Assembly: GCF_014651075.1 (NCBI RefSeq)
Contig: NZ_BMWE01000013.1
Coordinates: 164,373-228,372 of the forward strand
Origin: Streptomyces djakartensis
GTDB lineage: Bacteria > Actinomycetota > Actinomycetes > Streptomycetales > Streptomycetaceae
Length of the DNA stretch: 64,000 bases
Direction: 5' to 3'
The position numbers were made by a program, and so were the translations under genes. Each line of letters begins with the position of its first letter. The stretch's first letter is position 1. The notes under the pieces were generated by a model, which saw only the letters and a list, made by a program, of their open reading frames with translations, had not been told where the DNA came from and did not search any database. Positions 41,912-50,237 of the stretch are shown here, piece by piece.

Positions 41912-42775
41912 ATGCTCATCGATACGCCCACGAACCGTCCCGGCACGCCCGAAACGGCGACCACCGCCACCCGGCGGCGGCACGACGACGCTCCGGACAC
42001 CGCCGAGCTCTTCGCCCGGATGGCGGAGCTCGAGGAAGGGCCCGAGCGGGAAGCCGTCCGTGACGAACTGGTCACGCTGTGGCTGCCCATGGCCCACCGC
42101 ATCGCCGGCCGCTTCCGCGACCGCGGAGAGTCGATCGAGGACCTCCGGCAGGTGGCCGCCCTGGGCCTGGTCAAGGCCATCGACCGCTTCGACCCGAGCC
42201 GGGGCGCCTTCGAGAGCTACGCCGTCCCGACCATCACCGGCGAGGTCAAGCGGCACTTCCGGGACCGCATGTGGGCCCTGCGGGTCCCCCGCCGTGTGCA
42301 GGAACTGCGCAACAAGGTGCGGGTGGCGCGCCGTGAACTCACCCAGAACCCGGGCAGCCCCGAGCCCTCGGTGGCGGACATCGCCGCCCACACCGGCCTG
42401 ACCGAGGAAGAGGTCAGTGCCGGCATCGAGGCCCTGGAGAGCTTCAGCACCCTGTCGCTGGACGCCGAGCTCTCGGCCGACGACGACGGCTACAGCCTCG
42501 CGGACACCCTCGGCGCGTCGGACTCCTCCTACGACGTCGTGGTCGACCGCGAGTCCGCCAAGGAAGGCCTGCGCCGGCTGCCGGAACGCGAGCGGGCCAT
42601 CCTCTACATGCGGTTCTTCGAGGACATGACACAGAGCCGCATCGCCGACCGGCTGGGCATCTCCCAGATGCACGTCTCCCGCCTCATCAGCCGCAGCTGC
42701 GCCCGAGTACGGGACGAAGTCCTGGGAGAGCGCGCGGCGGGCCGGGGCACCGGCGGCACCTCGACGACGGCCTGA
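41912..42775 (+). CDS. sigM: SigB/SigF/SigG-family RNA polymerase sigma factor (sigM-like)
   Basis: This 287-residue stress sigma factor has region 2 visible in LVTLWLPMAHRIAGRFRD, SIEDLRQVAALGLVKAIDRF and FESYAVPTITGEVKRHFRD. Region 3 includes PSVADIAAHTGLTEEEV, and the region 4 helix-turn-helix is QSRIADRLGISQMHVSRLIS. AGGAGCG precedes ATG 41912. An RsbW-like gene lies just upstream. The family call is firm. The sigM symbol comes from remembered S. coelicolor order (SCO7314) and needs checking. Confidence 0.88.
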   Translation: MLIDTPTNRPGTPETATTATRRRHDDAPDTAELFARMAELEEGPEREAVRDELVTLWLPMAHRIAGRFRDRGESIEDLRQVAALGLVKAIDRFDPSRGAFESYAVPTITGEVKRHFRDRMWALRVPRRVQELRNKVRVARRELTQNPGSPEPSVADIAAHTGLTEEEVSAGIEALESFSTLSLDAELSADDDGYSLADTLGASDSSYDVVVDRESAKEGLRRLPERERAILYMRFFEDMTQSRIADRLGISQMHVSRLISRSCARVRDEVLGERAAGRGTGGTSTTA

Positions 42776-42804
42776 CCGACCGACCCACCAGGAGCGAAAA
42801 GACA

Positions 42805-43071
42805 ATGCTGAGGCCCAACCCCGCCGTGCTGCGCCGCCTCGTCGAGGAGTACGAGGCCCTCGCGGCCTCGGAAGCGGCGAGTGAGCCGGCCGTCCGGAGC
42901 GCACGGACCCGCGACCTGGCGTACACGCTCTGCGTGTCCACCGGCACCCGGGACGTCGAGCTCGCCCTCGAGCTCGCCCACCAATGGCTCGCGGCCGCAC
43001 CGCCGGTGGCCCGGGGAACCGCCCTGCTGACCGCCGCGGAGCACCGCATGCCGACTCCGGAGCCCGCGTGA
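42805..43071 (+). CDS. DUF5133 protein
   Basis: This 88-residue helical protein of the Streptomyces DUF5133 family has the typical start PAVLRRLVEEYEAL and the conserved DLAYTLCVSTGTRDVELAL. The function is unknown; these proteins are often near stress sigma factors. AGGAGCG precedes the ATG. It follows the sigma factor gene by 29 bp, so it is probably in the same transcript, and a very stable hairpin ends the unit at 43115-43149. Confidence 0.85.
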   Translation: MLRPNPAVLRRLVEEYEALAASEAASEPAVRSARTRDLAYTLCVSTGTRDVELALELAHQWLAAAPPVARGTALLTAAEHRMPTPEPA

Positions 43072-43114
43072 CGTACGTGTCGGCGTGACACGACGGGAGA
43101 CGGGTGGCACCACA

Positions 43115-43149
43115 GGGCCCGGCCGACGGCGCATGCCGCGGCCGGGCCC
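43115..43149 (+). terminator. very stable GC hairpin
   Basis: GGGCCCGGCCG (43115-43125) pairs with CGGCCGGGCCC (43139-43149), and inner CGGC pairs with GCCG around a GCAT loop. This gives 15 paired bases with a single bulged A. It lies 44 bp after the DUF5133 stop and has no U tract. Confidence 0.7.
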
Positions 43150-43220
43150 ACTCGCGTGCCGGAGGGCTCGCGTCACGAGCCGCGCCCCCGCCCTGACCGG
43201 AACGCGCTGGTCCGGCGGCT

Positions 43221-43238
43221 ACGCCGCGTATGCGGCGT
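43221..43238. repeat. hairpin upstream of the DUF1206 gene
   Basis: ACGCCGC (43221-43227), loop GTAT, GCGGCGT (43232-43238) form a perfect 7-bp stem 35 bp before the DUF1206 start. It may be an operator or a leader structure. Confidence 0.45.
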
Positions 43239-43272
43239 CGAACCCGGGGCATCCGCACTCCGGGAGGTCTAT

Positions 43273-44109
43273 ATGAACACGAGTGCGATGGCACGTACCG
43301 GAGGACTTCAGGCCCGGCGGGCGGCGCGGGGCTCGGTGACCGAAAGTGCGGCACGGGCGGGATTCGCCGCACGAGGGGTGATCTACCTGCTCGTCGGCGC
43401 GCTGGCGCTGCAGATCGCCTTCGGCGACACGCATGAGCAGGCCGACCGCGGCGGCGCCCTGGCGGAGTTGTCGCAGAAGCCCTTCGGCGCGGTGCTGCTC
43501 TGGGCACTGGGCATCGGGCTCGCCGGCATGGCCCTGTGGCGGCTGTCCGAGGCGCTCTTCGGCTCCGTCGGGAAGGACGGCCGGAGCCCCCGCAAGCGGC
43601 TGCTGGCGGCGGTCCGGTTCGCGTTCTACGTCTTCGTCGCCTACTCCGTGCTGTCGTTCGCGGCGACCCGGAACCAGAGCGGCGGCTCAAGCGACCGGCA
43701 GTCCCGGGACGTCACCGCCAGGGCGCTGGACATGCCCGCCGGTCAGTGGCTGGTCGGCGCGGCCGGGATCGCGATCGTCGCGGCCGGCGGCTGGATCGGC
43801 GTACGGGCGGTTCTGCGCAAGTACCACGACAAGCTGCGGATGGGGCAGATGAGCCCACGGACCCGGCAGCTGGTGGACGTCACGGGCGTGGCCGGCGGCG
43901 CCGCCCGCGGGCTGGTGTTCGCCGTGGCCGGCGTCTTCGCCGTCCGCGCGGCGATCGACTACCAGCCCGACCGGGCCAAGGGCCTCGACGACACCCTGCG
44001 CACCTTCGCCGGCACTCCGCTCGGCCCCTGGCTGCTGGTGTGCGTCGCGGCCGGGCTCGTGCTCTTCGGGATCTTCTCCTTCGCCATGGCCCGCTGGCGG
44101 CGGGTCTGA
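43273..44109 (+). CDS. DUF1206 membrane protein
   Basis: This 278-residue membrane protein has three repeats of the DUF1206 unit, each a pair of helices: AARGVIYLLVGALALQIAF with VLLWALGIGLAGMALWRL; RFAFYVFVAYSVLSF with WLVGAAGIAIVAAGGWIGV; GGAARGLVFAVAGVFAVRAA with WLLVCVAAGLVLFGIFSF. The function is unknown. GGGAGG precedes ATG 43273. It is followed 28 bp later by a hypothetical gene on the same strand. Confidence 0.9.
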   Translation: MNTSAMARTGGLQARRAARGSVTESAARAGFAARGVIYLLVGALALQIAFGDTHEQADRGGALAELSQKPFGAVLLWALGIGLAGMALWRLSEALFGSVGKDGRSPRKRLLAAVRFAFYVFVAYSVLSFAATRNQSGGSSDRQSRDVTARALDMPAGQWLVGAAGIAIVAAGGWIGVRAVLRKYHDKLRMGQMSPRTRQLVDVTGVAGGAARGLVFAVAGVFAVRAAIDYQPDRAKGLDDTLRTFAGTPLGPWLLVCVAAGLVLFGIFSFAMARWRRV

Positions 44110-44137
44110 TCGGCTCCGCGCGGGGAACACGAGACGA

Positions 44138-44572
44138 ATGAGCGATTCCGAGATTCCGCAAGACGACGGCCGTCCCGTGGACGTGTACCTGGACCTCCTG
44201 CGCATCCGGATGGACACGGAGGACTACCGCCTCCTGATGCGTGTGGTGGAACCGGTCCTCGAGGCGATCGACGAGGAGCGCCTGTCCAGCCTCGACTTCG
44301 CGCTCGACTCCGGGGCCAATGACGAGCTGCCCCAGGAGGTCCGTGATGAGGTGGCCCTCGTCATCGCCACCGCCGTCACCGGCCGCCTGGACAACGAAGT
44401 GATCGAACTCGACGTCGACGACACCGGCCCGGTCAGGATCGTCACGGACGCCACCACGGCGTCCGACCCGGTCCGCCTCGGTGAGATCGCCGACTACATC
44501 AGGGAACGCCACCGGCAGACGGAGGAACTGCGCGGCATCGCCGAGGTGAGCGGACTGCCCACGGACTTCTGA
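44138..44572 (+). CDS. hypothetical acidic protein
   Basis: This 144-residue, very acidic soluble protein is not recognised. Visible features are VDVYLDLLRIRMDTEDYRLL and VIELDVDDTGPVRIVTDATT, with no membrane or metal motif. It is probably cotranscribed with the DUF1206 gene. It converges on the FUSC gene. Confidence 0.68.
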   Translation: MSDSEIPQDDGRPVDVYLDLLRIRMDTEDYRLLMRVVEPVLEAIDEERLSSLDFALDSGANDELPQEVRDEVALVIATAVTGRLDNEVIELDVDDTGPVRIVTDATTASDPVRLGEIADYIRERHRQTEELRGIAEVSGLPTDF

Positions 44573-44597
44573 GGCGGCCCGTGCTCCCCGCGCCTTC

Positions 44598-46835
44598 TCA
44601 CCCCCGGGGCCCGGCCACCGGCACGCCCAGCGGCCGGGCGAGACCCACCACGGCCTCGTCCAGCCGCTCCAGATGCCGCAGCACGCGATCGGTGATCCGG
44701 CCGTAGCGCGGTGTCCCGGCGTCGGACCCGAGCAGCGAGGCGATGCTCGGCCCGGTCACCACCCGCGCGGCGGCGTGCTCGTCCGCGACCCGGGCCGCGA
44801 TGGTCTCGATGTTGCGCACGGTCCGGGCCGCCGCCCCGCGCAGCCGCGGGTCCGCCGCGATCGAGGGATGCGTGGGCAGCAGCTCCGCGGTAGCCGCCAG
44901 CGTCCGCGCGTGGTACGCGCAGGTCTCCAGCAGCGCCACCACGTACCGGGCCGTGTTCCGCCGGGCCCGCAGCGGCGTCACCGGATGGGTCAGCGGCTGC
45001 GTCGCGGCCCGCAGATCGGCCAGCGCCTGGTCCAGGTCGCGTGACCTGTCCAGCAGTTCGTCCGCCGGCCCGCCGCTCAGCTGTCCGACGGCGGCCTCGG
45101 TGACATCGGCCAGCCGGTCCAGCACGGTGCCGAGCAGCTCGTTGGTCCGGCGGTCGGTCTGCACCGGCAGGACCAGCGCCGCCGCGACGACGCCACAGGC
45201 CGCGCCGAGCGCCGTCTCCTCCACCCGCAGCACGAGCACCTCGAGGCTGTAGGTGTGCAGCAACGTGTACAGCAGCCCCAGCATCGCGGTGACGAAGAAC
45301 GACATCAGCGTGTAGGACAGCGGCGCCGTGTAGAACATCGCGAAGATCAGCACCAGCACCAGCGCGAACGCCGTCCAGGTGTGCTGCCCGACCAGGCCCG
45401 CCAGAACGATCCCGGCCACCACCCCGAACACCGTGCCCAGCAGCCGGCGGTAGCCCTTGACCAGGATCTCGCCGGTCGAGGCGGTGTTGAGGAAAACGAT
45501 CCAGCACGTCAGCACCGCCCAGTACCAGCGCTGCGTGGACAGCAGTTCGCCCCCCACGATGGCCAGCGTCGAGCCGACCGTCACCTGGACCGCCGCGCGG
45601 GTGGTGGGCCGCCGCAGCCCCGTCTGCTCCTCCTGCGCCGCCTCCTCGCCGCCGTCGATCGCGGCGTCCTCGGCGTCCAGTTCCTCGCGTGAGCGGGCCG
45701 TGGCGGGAGTGTCGTCCGACTCGTCCTGCGGGCCGTCCAGTGCGATCCGCAGCCCCAGCACCGACCGCGCGGACTCGCCGATGCCGCGGAAGACGTCCTG
45801 GACGGCGGCGGGCGCGGACGGCAGGTTCTCCTCGTCCCGGTAGCCGAGCAGCCGGTTGCGCACATGGGCCAGCGCGGTCCCCGAGTCGCCGCTTCCGGCC
45901 CGCAGCACCAGGGTGCGCAGTGCCTGCAGATCACGGCGGAGCGTGGCGGTGGCCTCGTCCGGCACCGCCAGACGCCCCACCGCCGGAGCCGGGGCGCCCG
46001 GCAGATGCAGGGTGAGCGTGTCGGCCCGTTCGGCGCTGCGGGCGGTCAGCAGCAGCAGCCCCAGCCGCTCGGCGGCGATCTCGGCGTCCGCGATCCGGCG
46101 CTGCACCAGCCGCGCCGCCGACTCGTCCGGGGTGCCCTCCTCCAGCCGCCCCTGGATCATCATCGCCGTCTCGTGCAGCCGCGCGGTGCCCTCCCGCACG
46201 GCCTCGAGGGCCTTGTCCATCTCGTCCGGGCCGGCGTCGAGGAGATCGAGCTGCGCGGACACCAGCTGCGCCAGCCGGGCGCGGAAGGCCAGCCGCAGCC
46301 TCATCAGGACCCGCGTGGGCGTCGCCGGCACGACCGCGAAGCGCAGCAGGGCGCTGGAGCAGAACGCCAGGGCGATGGCCCCGCAGAGGGCGGGCAGCGA
46401 GGAGACGGTGGCGCCGACGAACAGGAACACGAAGTAGACCTGGAAGCCGATCAGCCCCAGCGCGGTGCCGCGGTCGCCGAACCGGCGCCCGTAGACCGCG
46501 CAGAAGATCAGGACGACGAAGAAGACGTCCCCGGCGAGACGCGCGTTGAGCACCGCGCCCAGGGAGACGGAGGCCAGCGCCACCGGCAGGCCCAGCGCCA
46601 GCGTCACGGCCTGGGCGCCCAGCTGCTTCTCCCGGATGGCGAAGGTGGCGACCATCGCCGCCATGGCCCCCGCCACCAGGAGGTGCACATCCACCCGCAG
46701 CAGCGCGAGGACGGCGAGAGTGAGGGCGATGGCGCCCACCGTCCGCAGCCCCGCGGTCAGGCGCAGCAGTCCGGGGTCGGACGCCGCGATCCGGTTCCGC
46801 AGTCGTGTCCGCACCGAGCGTCCCGCTGCCCTCAC
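44598..46835 (-). CDS. FUSC family inner-membrane protein
   Basis: This 745-residue protein belongs to the FUSC/aromatic-acid-exporter-like family. It has two membrane blocks of about six helices each: residues about 25-175 (VGAIALTLAVLALLRVDVHL onward) and about 400-540 (VQVTVGSTLAIVGGELLSTQ, RWYWAVLTCWIVFLNTASTG). Each is followed by a long cytoplasmic helical region. Members export aromatic acids or fusaric acid, but the substrate here is unknown. The GTG start at 46835 has GGGAGAG 13 nt upstream, so the exact start is uncertain. Confidence 0.87.
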   Translation of the reverse strand: MRAAGRSVRTRLRNRIAASDPGLLRLTAGLRTVGAIALTLAVLALLRVDVHLLVAGAMAAMVATFAIREKQLGAQAVTLALGLPVALASVSLGAVLNARLAGDVFFVVLIFCAVYGRRFGDRGTALGLIGFQVYFVFLFVGATVSSLPALCGAIALAFCSSALLRFAVVPATPTRVLMRLRLAFRARLAQLVSAQLDLLDAGPDEMDKALEAVREGTARLHETAMMIQGRLEEGTPDESAARLVQRRIADAEIAAERLGLLLLTARSAERADTLTLHLPGAPAPAVGRLAVPDEATATLRRDLQALRTLVLRAGSGDSGTALAHVRNRLLGYRDEENLPSAPAAVQDVFRGIGESARSVLGLRIALDGPQDESDDTPATARSREELDAEDAAIDGGEEAAQEEQTGLRRPTTRAAVQVTVGSTLAIVGGELLSTQRWYWAVLTCWIVFLNTASTGEILVKGYRRLLGTVFGVVAGIVLAGLVGQHTWTAFALVLVLIFAMFYTAPLSYTLMSFFVTAMLGLLYTLLHTYSLEVLVLRVEETALGAACGVVAAALVLPVQTDRRTNELLGTVLDRLADVTEAAVGQLSGGPADELLDRSRDLDQALADLRAATQPLTHPVTPLRARRNTARYVVALLETCAYHARTLAATAELLPTHPSIAADPRLRGAAARTVRNIETIAARVADEHAAARVVTGPSIASLLGSDAGTPRYGRITDRVLRHLERLDEAVVGLARPLGVPVAGPRG

Positions 46836-46919
46836 GCCGCCGCACTCTCTCCCGACTCACACCAAGATCCGGTTCTCAGCATGTCATGCCGCCGGCCGAG
46901 GCTCCCGTCCGGCCCGGTC

Positions 46920-48290
46920 CTACTCCCTCCGGGCGGCTCCCTCCACGCGCTCCCGCACCTGTTCCGGCGTCAGGTAGGCGTCGGTGTACTCGAAGTCCTT
47001 CAGCCTGGCGGCCTTGCGGGCCTGGAAGCCGGTCCGCACGAAGTCGTCGCCGGCCACCGCGTTGAGGAGCCAGTTCGTCATCACCCGCGTCTTGGCGACG
47101 TTGGTGCGCAGCGCCGACCAGTGGTAGCCGCGGGCGACGGCCTGGGCGGGCAGGCCCCGCAGTTCGATGCCCAGCGGCTTGGAGACCGCGTCGGTACCGC
47201 CGAGGTCGACGACGAGCCCGAGGTCCTTGTGGACGTACGGCTTCATCACCCCGCCCCGCAGCGAGGCGATGACGTTGTCGGCGACGTGCCTGCCCTGCCG
47301 CAGCGCGTGCTGCGCCGTGGGCGGGCACATGGCCCCGTCTCCCTTGGCCAGGTCGGGCACGGCCGCCGAGTCGCCGAGCGCGAACACCCCGTCGTCGCCC
47401 GGAAGATTCATCTCGGGGGCGACGGCGAGCCGCCCCTTGACGGTCTCCGCGCCCAGCGTGGCGATGAGGGGGCTGGCGACGACCCCGGCGGTCCAGATGA
47501 GCGTGCGGGTCGGCACCACCCGCCCGTCGGTGAAGGTGACCTCCTCGGGGCCCGCCTTGGCGATGGAGGTGCCCAGGGAGATCTCGATGCCGCGCCGGCG
47601 CAGGATCTCCTGCGCGCTGCCGCCGAGCTTCTCGCCCAGCTCCGGCATCAGCTTCGGCGCGATGTCGATCAGATGCCACTTGATCAGACCCGGATCCAGC
47701 CGGGGGTAGCGCTTGACCGCGGCATGCGTCAGCCGCTGCAGGCACGCCGCGGTCTCGGTGCCCGCGTAGCCGCCGCCGACCACCACGAACTGCAGCCGGG
47801 AGGCCCGCTCGTCGGGGTCCTGGCTCGCGTCGGCCAGATCGAGCTGCGAGATGACGTGGTCACGGATGTAGGCGGCCTCGGCGAGGGTCTTCATCCCGAA
47901 GGCGTGCTCGGTCAGCCCCGGGATGTCGAACGTGCGGGTGACGCTGCCGGGGGCCAGCACGATGTAGTCGTACGGCTCGTTGACGATCTGGTCGGTGATG
48001 GTGCGTATGACGCAGACCTTGGACTTCAGGTCGACGCCTATGGCGCCGCCGGGAATGATGCGGGTGCGGTACTTCTTGCTGCGGCGCAGCGAGACGGCGA
48101 TCGACTGCGGCGTCAGCACGCCGGAGGCGACCTGGGGGAGCAACGGCAGGTAGAGCTGGTAGGCGAACGGCGTCACCAGCGTGACGTCGGCCTCGTCCGG
48201 GGAGAGTTTCCGTTCCAGACGGCGGACGCACTCCACGCCGGCGAAGCCTGCGCCAACCACCAGGATCCTGGGTCGTGTCACGGTGTTCAT
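46920..48290 (-). CDS. type II NADH dehydrogenase-like oxidoreductase
   Basis: This 456-residue two-dinucleotide-domain flavoprotein of the NDH-2 family should pass electrons from NADH to quinone without pumping protons. The FAD site is ILVVGAGFAGVECVRRLE, the NAD site is FVVVGGGYAGTETAACL, and the C-terminal FAD contact is GVFALGDSAAVPDL. No membrane helix is present; the family binds the membrane by a C-terminal amphipathic region. AAAGGG precedes ATG 48290. Confidence 0.9.
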   Translation of the reverse strand: MNTVTRPRILVVGAGFAGVECVRRLERKLSPDEADVTLVTPFAYQLYLPLLPQVASGVLTPQSIAVSLRRSKKYRTRIIPGGAIGVDLKSKVCVIRTITDQIVNEPYDYIVLAPGSVTRTFDIPGLTEHAFGMKTLAEAAYIRDHVISQLDLADASQDPDERASRLQFVVVGGGYAGTETAACLQRLTHAAVKRYPRLDPGLIKWHLIDIAPKLMPELGEKLGGSAQEILRRRGIEISLGTSIAKAGPEEVTFTDGRVVPTRTLIWTAGVVASPLIATLGAETVKGRLAVAPEMNLPGDDGVFALGDSAAVPDLAKGDGAMCPPTAQHALRQGRHVADNVIASLRGGVMKPYVHKDLGLVVDLGGTDAVSKPLGIELRGLPAQAVARGYHWSALRTNVAKTRVMTNWLLNAVAGDDFVRTGFQARKAARLKDFEYTDAYLTPEQVRERVEGAARRE

Positions 48291-48509
48291 CCCTTTCTGC
48301 GGCTCCAGGCGGTCTGCCTCGAACGCCTTTCGCCTGCCCGGGGATCGCCGGTTCGCACCCCTTCGATCCCACCGCGTCCCGGACCGGTACGCCAGTCGTG
48401 GGCGGCGGGCAGACGAACACGTCGATCACCACCATGCCCCTGTCATGGCCGAAAAGCACCAGTCAGGAGTGAAGAACGCGTGCACAGACTCCGGTGGAAC
48501 GGACCCCGC

Positions 48510-50237
48510 TCAGGGCGCCGCGTCCCCCCGGACGTGACACAGCAGCAGGCACACGTCGTCGTCACGCTCGGAATCACTCAGCAGCGGATGCAGGAGCCGG
48601 TCCGCCGAGCCCTCCAGATCCGCGTCGAGCTCCGCCGAACGGAACCCGCCGAGCGCCCGCGCCAGCCGCTCGATGCCCGGGTCTATGCCCTGCGCACGCC
48701 GCTCGACCAGCCCGTCCGTGTACAGCGCGAGCGTCGAGCCCGGAGACAGCCGCACCGTATGGTCGGAGATCTCCTGGGTGAGAGGAATGCCGAGCATGGC
48801 GCCCGGCTTGGCGTCCAGCGTCCGCACGGTCCCGTCGGCCAGCCGCAGCACCGGCGGCGGATGGCCCGCGGCGGCCCACGTCACCGTCGGCTCGTCCGGA
48901 TGGAACCGGGCGATGACGGCGGTGGCGTACAGATCGGGCTGCAGATGGTGCAGGAACCGGTGCAGGCGGGTCAGCAGCCTGCCCGGGCTGTCGCCGTCCA
49001 CCGCGTACGCCCGCAGCGCGGTGCGCAACTGGCTCATCATCACGGCCGCGTGCAGGCCGTGCCCGGTCACGTCACCGATGACGGTGATGAGACCGCCGTC
49101 CCGCTGCGGGAACGCGTCGTACCAGTCACCGCCGATGTTCAGCCCGTGGGTGGCCGGCAGGTACCGCGCCGCCAGGCTGAGCCCCGGCGTGGCCGGGAGA
49201 TCCGTGAGCAGGGCGCGCTGCAGCGTCTCCGCGATGTCACGGTTGTGCTCGAAGCGCCGGGCGTTGTCGATCGCGATGCTGGCCCGCCGGGTGAGCTCGA
49301 TCAGCATCACCGCGTCGTCCGGGTCCCAGCGCTCACCCGGCGGCGACAGGGTCAGGACCCCCAGCGGTGCCCGCCGCGTCGGCAGCGGAACGCACAGCAG
49401 CGGCCGCGTCGGGTCGAGCGCCGACGGCGGGTGGTCGTCCACACCGGGCAGGCCGCCGGGGTGATCGGCGGCGTACTGGGGCCGTCCGGTACGGGCCGCG
49501 ACCACGGCGGCGGCCGGGTGCGACGCAGGCCCGCCCTTGTCGTCCTCGTGCTCGAACAGCCAGACGTCGACGCTGCGCGCGTACTCCGGCACCAGCAGGT
49601 CCGGCAGCCGGCGCACGATCTCCTCGTGGTTGAGCGAGGCCGTCAGCACGGCGCTCGCGTCCGCGAGGAACGTCAGCCGGCGACGGGCGCTCTCTGCCTC
49701 GTTGCGTGCGCTGCGCTCGGCGGCGAAGGCCTCACGCTGGGCCCGCCCGGCCGCGTCCAGCTCCGCGTGCAGCGCCAGGACGCCCTGGTTGGTCTGGTGC
49801 AGCTCCTCGCGGTGGAAGGCGACCAGGTCCTCCTGCTCGCTGAGCTTGTCCAGCACCGCGGCGGTGTCCTCGTCGGCGCCGAGCAGCGCCTCCGCCAGCG
49901 CCGCGGGGTCGTCGGCGACCGTGCCGTCCTCCGCGGCCGGGGACGCCTCGGGGCAGGGGACCGTGACCTCCCACGGTGGCTCACCGGCGGCGCACGCGTC
50001 CGGCGAGGGCGTCACCACGGCGTGCAGCAGACCCTCCTCGGCGGGGTCTCCCGCCAGGTCGAGGGTGAGCAGCCAGGTGCCGCCCTTGGTCAGGCACTGC
50101 CGCAGATGGGCGCTGAGGGCGGCGGCGAGCCGGGTCCGTTCGACGGTGGGCACACCGAACGCGGCGGCCAGGCGCGCGAGGGCGATACGAGCGCGTGCCG
50201 CGTCGGTGACGGTGGTGATCTGCCAAGTGCGCATCAT
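48510..50237 (-). CDS. GAF-PP2C (RsbU/SpoIIE-type) protein phosphatase
   Basis: This 575-residue protein has an N-terminal region (about 1-150), a coiled coil (AELDAAGRAQREAFAAERSA), a GAF domain (about 195-330) and a C-terminal SpoIIE phosphatase domain (GLNIGGDWYDAF, VIGDVTGHGLHAAV, LALYTDGLVE, DDDVCLLLCH). It would dephosphorylate STAS antagonists to free a SigB-type sigma factor. It is the last gene of the stressosome operon; its ATG overlaps the previous stop (ATGA), so its synthesis is coupled to the rsb genes. Confidence 0.92.
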   Translation of the reverse strand: MMRTWQITTVTDAARARIALARLAAAFGVPTVERTRLAAALSAHLRQCLTKGGTWLLTLDLAGDPAEEGLLHAVVTPSPDACAAGEPPWEVTVPCPEASPAAEDGTVADDPAALAEALLGADEDTAAVLDKLSEQEDLVAFHREELHQTNQGVLALHAELDAAGRAQREAFAAERSARNEAESARRRLTFLADASAVLTASLNHEEIVRRLPDLLVPEYARSVDVWLFEHEDDKGGPASHPAAAVVAARTGRPQYAADHPGGLPGVDDHPPSALDPTRPLLCVPLPTRRAPLGVLTLSPPGERWDPDDAVMLIELTRRASIAIDNARRFEHNRDIAETLQRALLTDLPATPGLSLAARYLPATHGLNIGGDWYDAFPQRDGGLITVIGDVTGHGLHAAVMMSQLRTALRAYAVDGDSPGRLLTRLHRFLHHLQPDLYATAVIARFHPDEPTVTWAAAGHPPPVLRLADGTVRTLDAKPGAMLGIPLTQEISDHTVRLSPGSTLALYTDGLVERRAQGIDPGIERLARALGGFRSAELDADLEGSADRLLHPLLSDSERDDDVCLLLCHVRGDAAP